This document shows positions 22,727 through 35,215 of a stretch of DNA of 64,000 nt, in pieces. Within the stretch, counting starts at the first letter, position 1, and every line of letters starts with the position of its first letter. Position numbers and translations under genes: made by a program. The notes under the pieces were generated by a model. The model worked only from the letters and a program-made list of their open reading frames with translations, did not search any database and was not told where the DNA came from. This DNA comes from Lineus longissimus (taxonomy: Eukaryota; Nemertea; Pilidiophora; Heteronemertea; Lineidae): assembly GCF_910592395.1 (NCBI RefSeq), contig NC_088315.1, positions 20,471,219-20,535,218 on the forward strand, read 5' to 3'.

Positions 22727-24033
22727 CAACTAAAAGTCAACAGCCGAGATCATTTGTGGTTGAACTTAACACGTTTCAGGCGTCTGGATCTTTCGTGAAA
22801 CCTTTCACATCACATTTAACCAGTTTAAAATCTCGAAATGCGGAGCCCCTAGTTGCTCGTCCGAAACAAAGGTTCCTTATTATCCAAATTTATGAAAACT
22901 TCATTGACTGTTCACTGGTATACTTCCGATAAGATGCCGCAGAAGTCAATCGGAAGCTGTTCGTTATAAAACCTTTTTGTCCTCAACTTACAAATCGTAT
23001 TCCCTGCCAACAAATCGTACCGGTCGTCCCATTTTACCAGGAGTGTGTCATACCGCCGCGTGCCAGCGCTGTCCGCTCCGCTAACCCGCCGACGCCAATT
23101 GGCTCCCTTATCAATCGTATCCAAGCTCCTGCCGTCACAACCGGTTAGCGATAATAAACGTGGTCAGATTGTTCTCTGGTGATTTATGGCACCAAACACG
23201 TATCTTATGACCAGGTCGTCGTCCAGTTTCTGTGATGGAAGGTATGTTTACATACCTCTAAGGTGGGTGCAGGTGAGCACACCCACTAAATAATGACTGA
23301 TCAATAACAAAAAAAATGTCTTCGGTGTTCACATCACGGTGTTTATGCACGTGTGTTATGATTGAGAGGTCAGATTTTGATCCGAGAACGATATGACCAG
23401 GTGACACTTTTACGGATATCGCGTTGCCTGTTGTCATGAATGCAATAAGTGTGTCTTTAATATCTGGTATGCCCTAGAGATATGAGCAAAACAATGGAAT
23501 TGATGACGTCATGCAACTTGAGAAAAAATGAGTCCACCTCGTTCTCGTCGACGTTCTCGTATCAAAATCTTAACCTCTCTAGTGTGGGTGATCTGCCGAC
23601 TTCCCTTATGGCATCCTGACAATATCAGGCCATTTCACTTGATACATACTTACTCCCACAATGCGTAGGAGAAGTCGTGTTGGAGACCTTGTTTGCAATG
23701 GGATGCCATGGGTACACACTAATGTAGCAATAAAATCATGAACCAGTTGATTTGACGACATCTAGCGGCTTATTACTTTTTTCCAGACCTTCCGATGAAA
23801 GGTCTGCTTTACTGCATCGATCGGTCTACCAATTGGTGGACAGAGTAGAATTCAGAGACACCACTTTCAACTTCAGAGAGGAGAGTAGCCTCGTACCATT
23901 CCGGACGCAGTGGACCGGCCTCGTCCTCTCCCTTCTTTGGCAATAATAGCACAACAATGAAACACCACATCCACATCATGTCTTCAAGAGACAACCGAAT
24001 TCAGTCACAATCAGTTATCTTGGACACCAGATT

Positions 24034-24198
24034 TGCGGCGGGTGTAGAAAAAAAAAATGTCCCCAGGAAAAAGTGTTCGACCTCAATGGTTCGATGGTGG
24101 CCATGAGTGTGAATACTTTAAAGATTAAAGCCATAGTAGAATCCTTTGTTCCCCGGACACTCTATCCTAGGATATTTTACACTTCTACACCGGCCAGG
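24034..24198. mobile_element. Imperfect inverted-repeat element (about 165 bp), MITE-like
   Basis: The left end, GGCGGGTGTAGAAA followed by ATGTCCCCAGG and AGTGTTCG, is mirrored on the right by GGACACTCTATCCTAGGATA and CTTCTACACCGGCC. Related ends occur at 18.9 and 20.5 kb. No open frame. Superfamily not assigned. Confidence 0.55.
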
Positions 24199-26370
24199 AT
24201 TCGTTGTCACAATCAGCAGGAGTCCCTCCCAGCGGACACCTGACTTGTCTGACGCCCCGGATAGCGATCACAAGACCGATGTCACAACCAGGTTCGAGCC
24301 ATTCACAATAAAGACAGTCTGCCCCTATACGGTCATGCCTATACATGCTTCCCGAAGTTGGTGGCTTGCATTGGAACTAACTCTTTCCCCCTTGTCCGTC
24401 ATTAAAGACATTCAAGTGTGTTGGTCAACCATGACCATCTCCTTTGTCTCTCCATCATAAGGCCTCGTTTCCCCTTATGACATCACTATTTCGGACACTC
24501 AGCGCCCCATTTCTGGAAAGGTGTATATCCCTCCCTTGACCGGAGTCTCAATATAAGGGGTGCCTGTGAGTCTTTCCCCTGCAGATCTGGGCTCGAATCG
24601 TTGTTGTTTGATTCGTCGTTGCCTTCATATTTTGTTGATAGGGTAGCAATAGGGGAACCTCTGAATATGGAAACACCGGCAGAAGTTACACCGGAATCTA
24701 CACTGCTTTGGGGCAATGTCATTCAGTGCCATTATCAACATGGACAATCAGCACTGTATCGCAGTAACCAGTAGTAGCGTAACCTAACCTTTTGGGGTTT
24801 GTTTTATTAACCGTCGGACAGATAATTTACGCTTATTGTTGTCAGAGAATACAATTTTTGATGAGGTTATATCCCGTGTAACACCGTGTTTGAATAAGTC
24901 ATTCATTTGTTAGTGGTTTCAAAACAAGCTGTGTGTCACAACAACAACTCCATTAGCAGTTAACTGATGATATCAATATCAGTTTTGTAATATTGATCTG
25001 ATTTTTTATCATTAGCTGTTCACCGGAGGCTATATATATAGGGAGGTTTCGTCACGGACCTAAATCGGTGACTAAGCTATATATATATGGAGGTTTCGTA
25101 AATGTAAGGACCAGTCCATTTCGTCACGGACCTGAATACTCTGTTTTGGTCCGTGATTTCTTCATCCTAGTCTTACCTCTTCCTAAAAAGACATGGTCTC
25201 TCTCACTGTCTTTTGTAGGGAACAATAAAAAACATTACCTCGTTAAGACAGTTTCATCTTTCATGCCGATTAGAAACATATGCTTTTTTAACGAGGGAGA
25301 TTTGAAAATTCTGCGCACAGTGCAACGGTGTACGAAGCCACGTTCATGCTCCTGGGATAGAGGTTCCTCATTTGAGGCCGCTGAACTCCCTGAAAAACTT
25401 GCTTGTTCGTCCTTCGTCGCCTGTTTGGTTGCGAACCACCCCATTACCTGATATCATAATCACCTCGCTTTCTGCTCGTCACGGGAATGCCAATCAATGG
25501 AAAGTGATCAATGCTACAATGAGCTGCCGTGTGTCAATTACCTTCTGACAACATTACATCCGTACTCGGAAAACTATTAATCAAAACAAAGTAACGTTAC
25601 ACCTCATAAGTCAAGCCTTTTCATGTCACATGATCCCTCGCAGTTAACCATTTTTTTAATAATATAATTGATTTCACTTTCATGTATGAACATTGCATGG
25701 TTGGTCAATAATCAAGTAATTGCTATTTTCAAGTCAAATCTCACAATGTTGATAAACACTTGGGATCAGCGCCGTGCTCCGTGCAGTGTTTGCTATTCGT
25801 ACGACGCATCCCCATGATAGTCAAATAAAGATACTATAAACTCGATGAGGAACCGTCCCGTCTTTCCCTTCGATGTCGCGGGAATTCGTTTCCAACATGG
25901 AGGGGGGGGGGGGGGGGTTAATGGTTTTGCCATCGGAGTGTCGCGTATCTAGACACCGAAGGCGAAACGAAGGTAACAAGAAACGGGTAGTTATTGAGTG
26001 TATCCAGTTGCTAGCAGAAACGAGATGATTCAGTTAGATTTTTCATGACGAGTCCAATGAGACAAACAGCCAGTTTGGCATGGGTGATTTTTGCTTATTG
26101 CATTGTCACGCAAATAACAACTCCAAGAAGGAAGTTGCCGGCGATGTCACGCTGTAGAACCATGGTGATTGTTGTTGTAATTGCTCGGTACATTTATTAT
26201 ACCATTTTACCTTGTTGCGAAAGCAGATAAAAAATTTGGAGGTATTTCAATTGACCATGTCCATTACTTTTTTCTAGGTCTGCTGTCATTCCAAATAATA
26301 AAATTCAGGGGTGTAGCTGGCTATTTTGTCTAGGCTGGGGAGGTGGTTAACCAATGCAGTGGTTTAACCC

Positions 26371-26497
26371 ACAGTGGAGACTGTCACAACCAATACAGAC
26401 ACAGCAGCGATGGTCTTATCACAGTGGAGACTGTCACAACCGATACAGACACAGCAGCGATGGTCTTATCACAGTGGAGACTGTCACAACCAATACA
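26371..26497. repeat. 50-bp tandem repeat, 2.5 copies
   Basis: Units begin at 26371, 26421 and 26471 with ACAGTGGAGACTGTCACAAC; they are nearly identical and the last is cut short. Related words occur just before (CAATGCAGTGGTTTAACC). Confidence 0.95.
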
Positions 26498-27029
26498 ACC
26501 AAAAATAATGCTGACACTAAGGTCTGCTATACAACTATATAAAGAAACAGACAAAGAAATAAACAAGTATTACTATGTTTTATATCAAAAATGCAAATAT
26601 TGACAAACATATGCATACCAGATGCACTGGATGAGCCAATGTACACATCTTGGTGTACACTTAAAGTCCAATCAAAACATTTCCCATGAACTGTTGTTCA
26701 CATTCACCAAACAGGTTATTGCAGCATTCAGGTAGTTCAATGTCTATCATCGAGCATGCTCTGATCAGACCAGAACACGGCTTTTGATTGAAGCAGATCA
26801 TCCATTTAAACTTGAAGAGAACCTCTCATGCAAATTGACAGACAGCTTTGATACTCTCTAGAGCAACTTCAGGTGACTACGACACAAATATTCTCTGAAT
26901 CAACTGCATTGCCCATCTACATTCCCCTGCAAAAGTTCATTCCAGTCAGTGCCCAGCACAAATACTGACATCTTCTCCCACCGTTTTCCTTCGAAGACTA
27001 GGCTACTCGACGGAGAAAGAGGCCTCTTC

Positions 27030-28144
27030 CTACTGGGGTTCCCCAGATTCCAAAGTCTGAAATAATTAAAAGATCAAATTCATGTAACAAATTTCACCAC
27101 AAAGTAATTTAAGCAATATCTCAATAATATACAACTTATTAGATTTTGTCAGAAATGGACAAAAGTGGACTAATATCAAAGTTTGAGTTACTCTAATTCA
27201 GCAAACATGAACGCCGTTATATCAGTTATAGAAAGTGTGAGAATTTCTTGATAATCCAGTTTTCAACACAAAGCAAAGACCTTAGATCCAAGATTCTGCA
27301 GTTCAGCACTAAAACCTCAACAGCACAGATATCACTCATCACTTACTCGGTATGTAGCAGTCTCCCTCCTTAATTCCTGAATAACCAGAGCTAATGCCTC
27401 CGGGTTGATCCCATTCTCACACAGGCGCACACATATCGCCAACGTCTCAGTATCTAAACCTGTGTTGAGGAGTTTCGAAATTTCAACCAAGGCTGGAATA
27501 GAGAGATACGTGAAGATTAAACACTGCGGTAACTCATTTACAGTTATCTTGTGATTCAGTTTGCAGTTATTTTCATCTACGAGTCGACTCTGTCTAAGCA
27601 TCTTTGCAATACATGCGCCATTCTCCTACACTCAGCGATGATGACACTAGTCACTACATATATACCAGTAGGCAGTGCTTGCCCCCTCCTAGAAGCAGCA
27701 TGACCGCCATGATCAAGGGGAGGATGAGGTAAAAAAACAGGAGAGTGATAATGATATCTATTGTCATTGATCAATAAAGGAAACTGGGTCTACTCAGCAA
27801 CTTGTGATGACAACATCATGTGTGTTGGTCGTGGCAAATCAACATGTCTCTGGGGCCCTATGGCCAGAAAGAAAGTCATTTGACTTCCTCGTGCATTTCC
27901 TTTTGACAGTCCCTGGAGAGTGGCCACCTGGTGGCAAATTAGTGAACTACCAAAACATTTGAAACTCCTCATTTAGGCGTATTACGCCGCAACCTATTGG
28001 CCGATATAACTGAAATTTCGTACACATCTATAACGAAGTATGTTCTATCGAATAACTGTATTTTTTATTGATTTAACTCTCATTTCATCACTCACTGGAC
28101 ATCGTTTCACCCGCAGTCGCGACTTTTGCTCCAGTGTCCGCCAT
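27030..28144 (-). CDS. MZT1: Mitotic-spindle organizing protein 1 (MOZART1)
   Basis: Very small subunit that binds the N-terminal regions of gamma-tubulin complex proteins and brings the gamma-tubulin ring complex to centrosomes. Three exons on the minus strand: 28096-28144, 27347-27492 and 27030-27056 (TAG), 73 residues. Exon 1 starts ATGGCGGAC; the joins are phase 1 (donor GTGAGT) and phase 0 (donor GTAAGT). The core [20 protein letters not shown], then [20 protein letters not shown] and LVIQELRRE, matches the family's helical core closely. The last exon adds only TLESGEPQ, so the tail is shorter than in vertebrates (82 residues there). The start codon faces BORA across about 600 bp. Confidence 0.95.
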
Positions 28145-28749
28145 GATGGATTTTATCCTATGCAGAGAATGTTCATTCAAAATGGATTGATCAATTTGAA
28201 TTAATTCAGGTAAAATAAAATAGAATTTTAACATAGTGGACAAATTATAACATAAAATAATTAATCCTCGAACCACTTTTGGTTTGAATATTTATTACAG
28301 GTTAGAAAAACAATCTACAAAAGGAGCTAAATATTGACTCAATCCTGATTGGCCAAAATTGTGGGGATTTAAAGCGGCTGTTTTGATTTGCTTATTTTCG
28401 AATGATGATGAGTTGCACCTGATAAAAAGCGAAATCACCGACTAAATAACCCGAATTCGTCGGAGCTAGAAGACGTATCAACTCCCTTTTCACAGTAGGT
28501 ACAGTTTTTAATTTACTTCTGTCTGTAAATAAGCGTCGTTCAACCCAAAAACACAGTAAACTGAGTAATTGAGATGAAACTCAAACTGAGAATCAGAATG
28601 TCCCAAAAAAACAGTCCCGGCCTGTCCTCAGTCCAGTGCCCCCCCCCCCCCCCCCCCCGACTATCAAGAGTACCACCCAACCATGACAAAAAACCCGTTT
28701 CAAGTCTGTGGATTTATTGAATTAACTTTGTCTTTCAGCCTCCGGAGAA
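28145..28749. promoter_or_regulatory. Divergent MZT1-BORA intergenic region (candidate bidirectional promoter)
   Basis: About 600 bp between the two start codons. It holds an inverted CCAAT box (ATTGG, 28348-28352) and, 45 bases on, TTCGAA (28397-28402), which fits the CHR consensus TTYGAA of cell-cycle promoters. A run of about 18 cytosines lies near 28640. The BORA 5' UTR intron ends at an acceptor (TGTCTTTCAG) just before 28739, so transcription of BORA probably begins near 28.4-28.5 kb. Confidence 0.5.
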
Positions 28750-31700
28750 ATGATGAGTCGTGGTTGTGACACCCCCAATGCTACAGTCTACAATCGAATG
28801 GCGGCAAAGACACCAAGCCCGCTTGAGAATTACCAGGTATCTGTGATGTCGACGCCAAGCAACTTCAAAACTCCTGGCAAATATACCAACAGTCCCGGAC
28901 CAAAGTATAAGAAGAATGGTCTGACTCCAAAGAACTTGATGGCAACTCCACATCGTCATCGGACTCCCTCCGGCCCTCTCTATAATCCGTTTGATGATGG
29001 GAATCTTGAGACCATGCACTTGCCAACATTTAGCCCGAATGTCTTCAAAGTGACGTCAACTCCAAGCAGTTCTCAAAAGGTTGGTTCGGCTGAAACTGAT
29101 AAATATACCACGGTTTCTTCAATGAGATACGTTGCTTCCAGGATGAAAGAATATCCAAAGCTGTTGATTGAAGAGTTCTGGTGGCACAGGTGAACCTCTC
29201 AGACACCTCTATAAGGAGGATACCCTCCAGCTCTCTATGTAATTCAGGACACAGATTTTGGTCCCACTTTGGTAACCTTCAATCGCTTTGATCTACCTCT
29301 GTAATCAGGACACTTTACAAGTAACAGGAGGACCACAACTCTCAGTTCCTACTTCATTTGAAACAGTGTCATGGTGTGGAACCTATCCATAGGAGACCCT
29401 TGGAACTGACCAATGCTCATTCTCATTGAACTGTTACTTTGCTTTTTGTACTGTCAATATTTTTACAACCACCTTTCTGTTTTAGACGCCTGCCAAGTCT
29501 GCGTTTCGGTGGTCGATTGATCAACAAGCCATACTATACCCAGCTGATATTGATGAGATGCCCCACCACCAGGATGCGCTAGTCTCACAATTGTAAGTTT
29601 AGTTAAGCGATTCTTTTAAGTAAGCCAATTCATTCATTATTATGGACGGGGTTCAGATAGGGTGGAAATGCGATTTTTCAACCCTGCTTTTATAGATGAC
29701 ATGCCACACAACCAAGTTGTGCTAATTTATCAGTTGTAAGCTAAAGCGTAAGATAATTGATGGGTCAAAGCTATGAGAATATGATTTGAGTAATCGAGTC
29801 TCTTTCTTGCAGGCATGATGACAGGAAAGAGGAAGAGGTTCAGAATGCAATCGACACATTCTTCTCAAGCAATCTCATTGTGCCATCGCCGTGGACAGAA
29901 ACACCAACCAACAGATCAAGAATTCCACGAGAACTAGAAAAAGGTAACATTGTGCTGTAGTTTGCCGATATTCAAAATGGATTTGACCGAAACAATTTTC
30001 ACTAAAAACATTTCTATAATGCATCCCAAGTAAAAATTATATTCTTGCGCGTACAAATGGATTTTGTTGTTAAGGTTAATGTGGACAGCTACATTGACAC
30101 AAAGTTGAAATGAATGCATTGATCATGGTATACTAGTACCGGTGTATAAGCATTTATTTGGTTGTTCTTTAATTAATCCTGTCCATAAAACGGTTAAAGT
30201 TTCAAAGACTTTGGGCAAGAGCCATGGAGCCCTAAAAGTTAGTCATTCTGCTGTTGCTATGGTTATCATTTATCCTATATTTTCAGACAAAAGTAGCAGT
30301 CAGAGTTCAAAAGACAGTTCCCTGGGAAGTTCACAGGATAATTCACAAGTTGGTGCAAAGAAAGATAGTAAGTTTCTATTTTATCTCTAACATAATTTCT
30401 AAAGTATTTTTATGGTACCTTAGGGCGGCCGACAGGTAAAATGGATGTTCAACATCAGGTTGGCCCCAAACCAAGAAGTGTTGGTGACTTTTTAGGGTGT
30501 GAATAAGTCATCTCTAAAGACTCTCCTGGAAATTTTTTCAGGTATGGATAGCGCAAGCATTTAAGTTTACTTAAGAGGTCCATGTGCATGAATTACATTA
30601 CAGTAGACCACTACTTTCAACACCACCATCTTGACTTGGGTGATAGTAAAAAAAATGTTAATATGAACATTTTTATTTCAGTGGCTTGTCAGACAACGTT
30701 GACGTTACCAGTAGGATTCAACCTCCAGGCTTTACTAGGTGAGTTACAGTTTGAAGGATGTCTGCGTCTAGACTTGTTCAGTTTTAACAGTTTTCCAAAC
30801 CAATGTTATGCCCTTAATTCTGCTAATTTATCAGAGGGCCCTCCGCATCTTGCCAAGCTGTCATATGATTCTTTCATCAGGTTAAATCAATGGTTAAATG
30901 GCTATGGAAACATCACCCTCATGTTCGCTCCCTACTGAGAATGCTCAATTGTGCTTTTAACAGCTCTCAACACAATCAATGCTTAATCTTTCAAAGTGCT
31001 AATAAACCTGCTGTTTTCGCAGCAATGTCTTCACCAAATTGTTGGGCTTGGATGTTTTTAAATGGTCCCCTTTGCAAACAATGTTAAGATACACACTTGC
31101 CAATTAAGTAGTTAATTAGTCTGGCTAATTAACTGCAGATGTCCAGTTGTATTGTTTGGCATGTGTTGTGAACAACCAAGTGTGTTTTGTAAGGCAGTCT
31201 CCTGAGGCGAGGTTTTAGTGTCTGACATTGTCTATTCTAACTGTTTTCCTAATTGAAAGTCTTACGTAAGTTAAGTACTTAACTAAGATTAGTTATTTGT
31301 AAATACAAAACGTCAGCTGATGTCGAAATGAAAGAGAACCATTGTGTGAATATGAGGAAAATTGAACCAATGGCTTTGTTTCTTTGGGAAAAACCATCAA
31401 GGCATCTTCAACTGATGATTTTTTCTGTATGAAGTACAACCCGCTCCCACAATTCAAATCTCAGTTCGACACGTTCTCTTCAACCATACGTCAGCACCAG
31501 TGTCATATTCGGCAATGAAACTGATCAATCTGATTCAGGGTACTTTTTCATTTTGTTTGAGTATTCCATCCAACCTTTGAGACAATTTCTCTGTTTCTTT
31601 CCAGCTGAACACTTTACTTACACTCAGCAAAATGAATCGACAGAAATGCTCAGCACGTCCACACTCAGGAGGAAGTTGTTCTGCCAGGGCGACCAGCCAG

Positions 31701-33658
31701 CGAGTCTGCGACCAGGGAAAACAGACTGCAGGTGAGGGCGATTGCATTTACAACTGAAAACGAATTACTCTACAAACACTAAAAATGTTTCTCACAATTG
31801 CACAAGTATGATTGGTCTGGGGTTCAAATTGCCTGGTGTTCTTTTCCCTGTTTCATTTTGATTCAAAAGTTACTTCTGAGAAAGTCAAGTTGAGCATTTT
31901 CTTATATCGCACAGATTTGACTTGTTCTTTCCTTTCTTGTAGGATGCCTGAGTGCGAGGATAGGAACATGACAGTCGATTCCCCTTCAACATCACCCCTG
32001 AAATACACAACACCTTGTCGACGAAGAAGTCCAGTTGCGACACCAGCATCGGTAAGCAGACAAAGATACAAGTATTCAATCCTTGATTCGTTTTAAAGGC
32101 CAGACATCCCTTAATTCAGAAAGTATTACCACAATCTGAATGCTGCCGAGGTAAAACCATGTCCAGTTATTAAGAAGCCCAACCCCATGGTTCCAGCGTG
32201 GATGATCCCTGAATCCTACCCTGACTGAAATCCTTGGCAGTATACTTTCCCATTTTTTTATTTCGTTTCAGGCCCAGTTTTCGTCGAGTCCTATCAGGAA
32301 AGCCGGTGCAAGAAGTTCAACTTGTGCACTAATGGAACGCCTTTCGTCACCAGAGCTGTCCCCAATCAGTACCCCGCTATCAAAACGCTCAAGTCCTGGC
32401 AGATGTGGTAAGTCAATAATTCAAAGAAACTCTGGAAGCGAGTTTATAATCTGCGATCACGCCCAATAAAATGTCATCAGTTGACGAAATAAGTGCCACT
32501 GCTCAATGGATTGATAGTTGAATGCCATCAAAACTATTTCAAAATTGCACAGTTTGTGATTAAGGAAATGATCAAGTTCATGATGTGTTTTTCTACTTCA
32601 GGTGTCCAGCTACAATTTACTCCATCCTCCGATCATCATCAGAGTATAGTTCTTGCCAGTCCAGATATATCTCCAATCAAATTTGACGATAGCTTTGGTG
32701 ACACAGAAGCTTCCTCCCCAGGTAATTACGTTTGTCCGAGGTCGAGCCACACCAAGACTATTTAATTATCAGAGGGGTGGACAGAAGTCACATATGTTTT
32801 GACCATGATTTGCCGAAAAATGTCAAGTGTCGGAAATATTTTTGGAAGGAAACCGAAGAAAACTTCTCTTACTTCACAATAAACTAAACAAATGTCCTGT
32901 GTATTTCAGATTTTGTAAACCATGAAGATAAAGCCACGGTGGGGTCGTTATCAGAAGATCATGCTGAAGCAGATGTGTATCGATGCAGAGACACGATCGA
33001 GATGTGTTTTGAAGCCCCAGAAATCTTAGGCTGCACTCAAAATATGGACATTGACCTTTCAACGTGCGATAACGCTGTTTTGGAACAGGAGCCACGTCTC
33101 GGGAACTGGGGATTATCGATCATACGAGAATGCTCCGATTCTGCTGAACGGACTAATCTAGACATGGGGTCTAGCGTGACGTTTACAACACTGAGTCACG
33201 ACACTGGTTATCAGACGGCAAGCTTGCAATCGACCAATCAGGAGACTGGAATGCTTCACACTGATCTCACACAGCAGATGGGTAGTTTGCCTCTGTGTTC
33301 GGTCAGCGATATCAACAACGACACTGAATCTCTATTGAAATTAGTGGACGACTCCGGACTCAGTTCATCCAGTTCCTCGAGAGGATTAGAAAGCTATAAA
33401 GAGAATATGTATATTGAATCTAATTTCCCATTCGGAAACTTTCATGGGAAGATGAAATCAAGCGTTTTGTCCGAGAACTCCAGCGGTGTTTTTCCGTGTT
33501 CGAAGGAACATAAACCCCTCCTGCAAGTCTTCCCTTATAATCATGATTCAAAGTCAGCAACCGGTTCATTTGAAATGTGCCATTCTGGCAGTTTGCCCAA
33601 AATGATTCAGTCCGAGTCTGGCATGCCACTTTTTTCATGGGATCCAGCTACCCTGTAG
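28750..33658 (+). CDS. BORA: Protein aurora borealis (Aurora A activator)
   Basis: Cofactor that lets Aurora A activate Plk1 at mitotic entry. Ten coding exons, all in phase: 28750-29079, 29486-29592, 29813-29943, 30287-30367, 30682-30738, 31605-31731, 31943-32051, 32272-32407, 32602-32721 and 32910-33658 (TAG), giving 648 residues (vertebrate proteins are about 560). Diagnostic blocks: YNPFDD and LPTFSPNVFK (residues 78-100), TPAKSAFRWSID (111-122), NLIVPSPWTETP (166-177), ACQTTLTLPVGFNLQALL and STLRRKLF. The N terminus has many TP/SP sites, as expected of a CDK target; the serine of VPSPWT corresponds to the conserved CDK site region. The last 249-codon exon is Ser-rich and poorly conserved. 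ATG 28750 follows an acceptor directly. A degenerate MITE lies in the first coding intron and another in the 3' UTR. Confidence 0.95.
29187..29345. mobile_element. Degenerate copy of the CAGTAGAACCTC MITE family
   Basis: CAGGTGAACCTCTCAGACAC opens it; inside are AGGATACCCT, AATTCAGGACAC and CTCTGTAATCAGGACAC, which match the inner parts of the 6292-6469 element (ATTAAGGATAC, CTCTCTAATCAGGACACCTC). The right end has decayed. It lies in a BORA intron. Confidence 0.55.
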
Positions 33659-33697
33659 GAATCATTTATATCAGAATATAGGGCCATTCATTTAGTA

Positions 33698-33767
33698 CAG
33701 TAGAACCTCTCTATTAAGGATACCCTCTGGTCTGACAAGTGATGTCCTTACTAGAGAGATTCTACTG
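33698..33767. mobile_element. Short 70-bp MITE copy, CAGTAGAACCTCTCTATTAA family
   Basis: Left end CAGTAGAACCTCTCTATTAA preceded by TA; right end CTAGAGAGATTCTACTG. The interior is shortened. It sits 40 bases after the BORA stop codon, in the 3' UTR. Confidence 0.75.
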
Positions 33768-34795
33768 GATGTACACATCAGAGGTGGAAGAGATGTAAAA
33801 AATTTGGGCATCTTGATAAGTTTCAAAAATATAAAGACAGGAGAGTCTGAAAATCATATTTTTGTGGGTACACACTGTAGAATGAGTGGCGTTTATTGTC
33901 ATTATTGTATCATATCACTTTGGTGAAAGTTCGTTTTGTACTTTTGAGATCTATTTCGATAAGACAATTCTGCTAAGAGAGACAAAATGTGAATTAGTGC
34001 TATGTGTCCGCTCCAGTCTTGGAGGCCATCCTAAGAAGACGGTCCATAACAACCGTATGTTTAATTCGTTTGGCCTTTCAAAAGGTTATTCATATCCTTA
34101 CCAATCTCCACCTGGGTTATAAATGTTTTAGGTAAACAGGTCAACTTATCGTTTACTGCTTGAGCACCACAGTGAGAGATTCTTGTGGTACATATGCTAT
34201 GCATTATGGTGCTAAGCACTGGAAATTACCTGGAAGAGTCATGACTTGAACCCAGGGTGCGAGAGTTGGGATTTAATGACGGATAATGATTGATTTATTC
34301 AATCAAATATGGGTTGATTTCAACTGAATAATGAGAGATTGAATCTAGCTATGATGTGATGGAATATAGTTTTGATATGCGGTATTCAAAATGAAATTTA
34401 TTTAGAAATTCTGTGTGGGGATAAGCAATTTGGATAGAAGATGTTTTTGGACTGAAAACTCTTCTCCGAGTGAAAGAAATTTAGTTTTAGTGTTTATTTA
34501 CTTTAAATGTTGAAATTTGCTCAGCACTTTTTGAAGCAGTTTTAGAGATATCAGCATGTTTTTTAATGTTTTAGACACATTCAGCCTATGTATTATTCAG
34601 TTTGGACTGTGGCCTTGTGTTCTGATTTTCCAAATCATGCGTTTATCATCATTTGAAGATGTGGTATAATCAAGCACTTAATTGAAAAATTGACCCTTTT
34701 TCTAATTGTTGTGTCGGATGACATGTTGCCTGTGTACTTTGTATTGATGCACATGTGTATAATTTATAAAGATTAGGCTCTATAAACATTATTGT

Positions 34796-34864
34796 AATAA
34801 ATAAAAAGAACATTTGTATAGTTTTATTGTGGCAATATATATTTTTGTAAAGTATTGCAATAAA
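34796..34864 (+). promoter_or_regulatory. Putative BORA polyadenylation signals (two AATAAA)
   Basis: AATAAA at 34796-34801 and again at 34859-34864, in very AT-rich sequence. They give BORA a 3' UTR of about 1.15-1.2 kb. Confidence 0.55.
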
Positions 34865-34949
34865 TGGATTGTTTTATTGATTAAATACTTGTTACTTTTT
34901 CATCTTGAAAATTCAAGTGACTCTGGTAATCAAGGACGACTTTAAAAGG

Positions 34950-35215
34950 ACATCCCTGTGGTTGCTTAAGAAGAAGAATGGTTGCATCATATCATGCTGA
35001 GAGTATTCAAACTGGAGAAAGACCATTCAAATAAATGAATATTAAAATAATGAAATATTCTCTGATAATTTTTTTCTCTGCGGTTATTTAGTTTCCTTAT
35101 TCAGAGAAAAAAAGTATTTGTGTTGGTGAAAGGCCATTTATATGGGAATGTCTCGTCAAATTGCTCAGATGTATTCATACTGGAGAAAAACAATTACCCA
35201 CATAGGTTGACCAAC
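34950..35215 (+). pseudogene. Degenerate C2H2 zinc-finger fragment
   Basis: Translated pieces show classic linker sequences: IQTGERPFK followed by a stop near 35026, then GERPFIWECLVKLLRCIHTGEK near 35125-35195, interrupted by other stops and frame breaks. The HTGEKP(F/Y)-type linker recurring at the right spacing is hard to get by chance. No open frame survives, so this is a relic of a zinc-finger gene or retrocopy. Two linker hits only, so confidence is moderate. Confidence 0.5.

Larger units (their letters stand above)
17882..27029. other. Gene-poor region with decayed repeats
   Basis: Nine kilobases with no exon I can assign. Visible contents: a perfect 10-bp hairpin at 18114-18140; a repeat family at 18.9, 20.5 and 24.0-24.2 kb; a three-copy 84-bp tandem repeat at 20.73-20.98 kb; a diverged duplicate pair (about 21731-21832 and 23209-23297, both with a GTCGTC core, GTTTACATAC and CACACCCACT); a cluster of AAGGTCA sites at 22.65 kb; a duplicated GGAGGTTTCGT..CACGGACCT motif at 25.04-25.13 kb; a 50-bp repeat at 26.37 kb; and long C or G runs near 19183, 19744 and 25902. 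The open frame at 21600-21983 ends in a possible membrane helix but starts without ATG, has no family likeness, and overlaps the duplicated segment. Confidence 0.5.
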
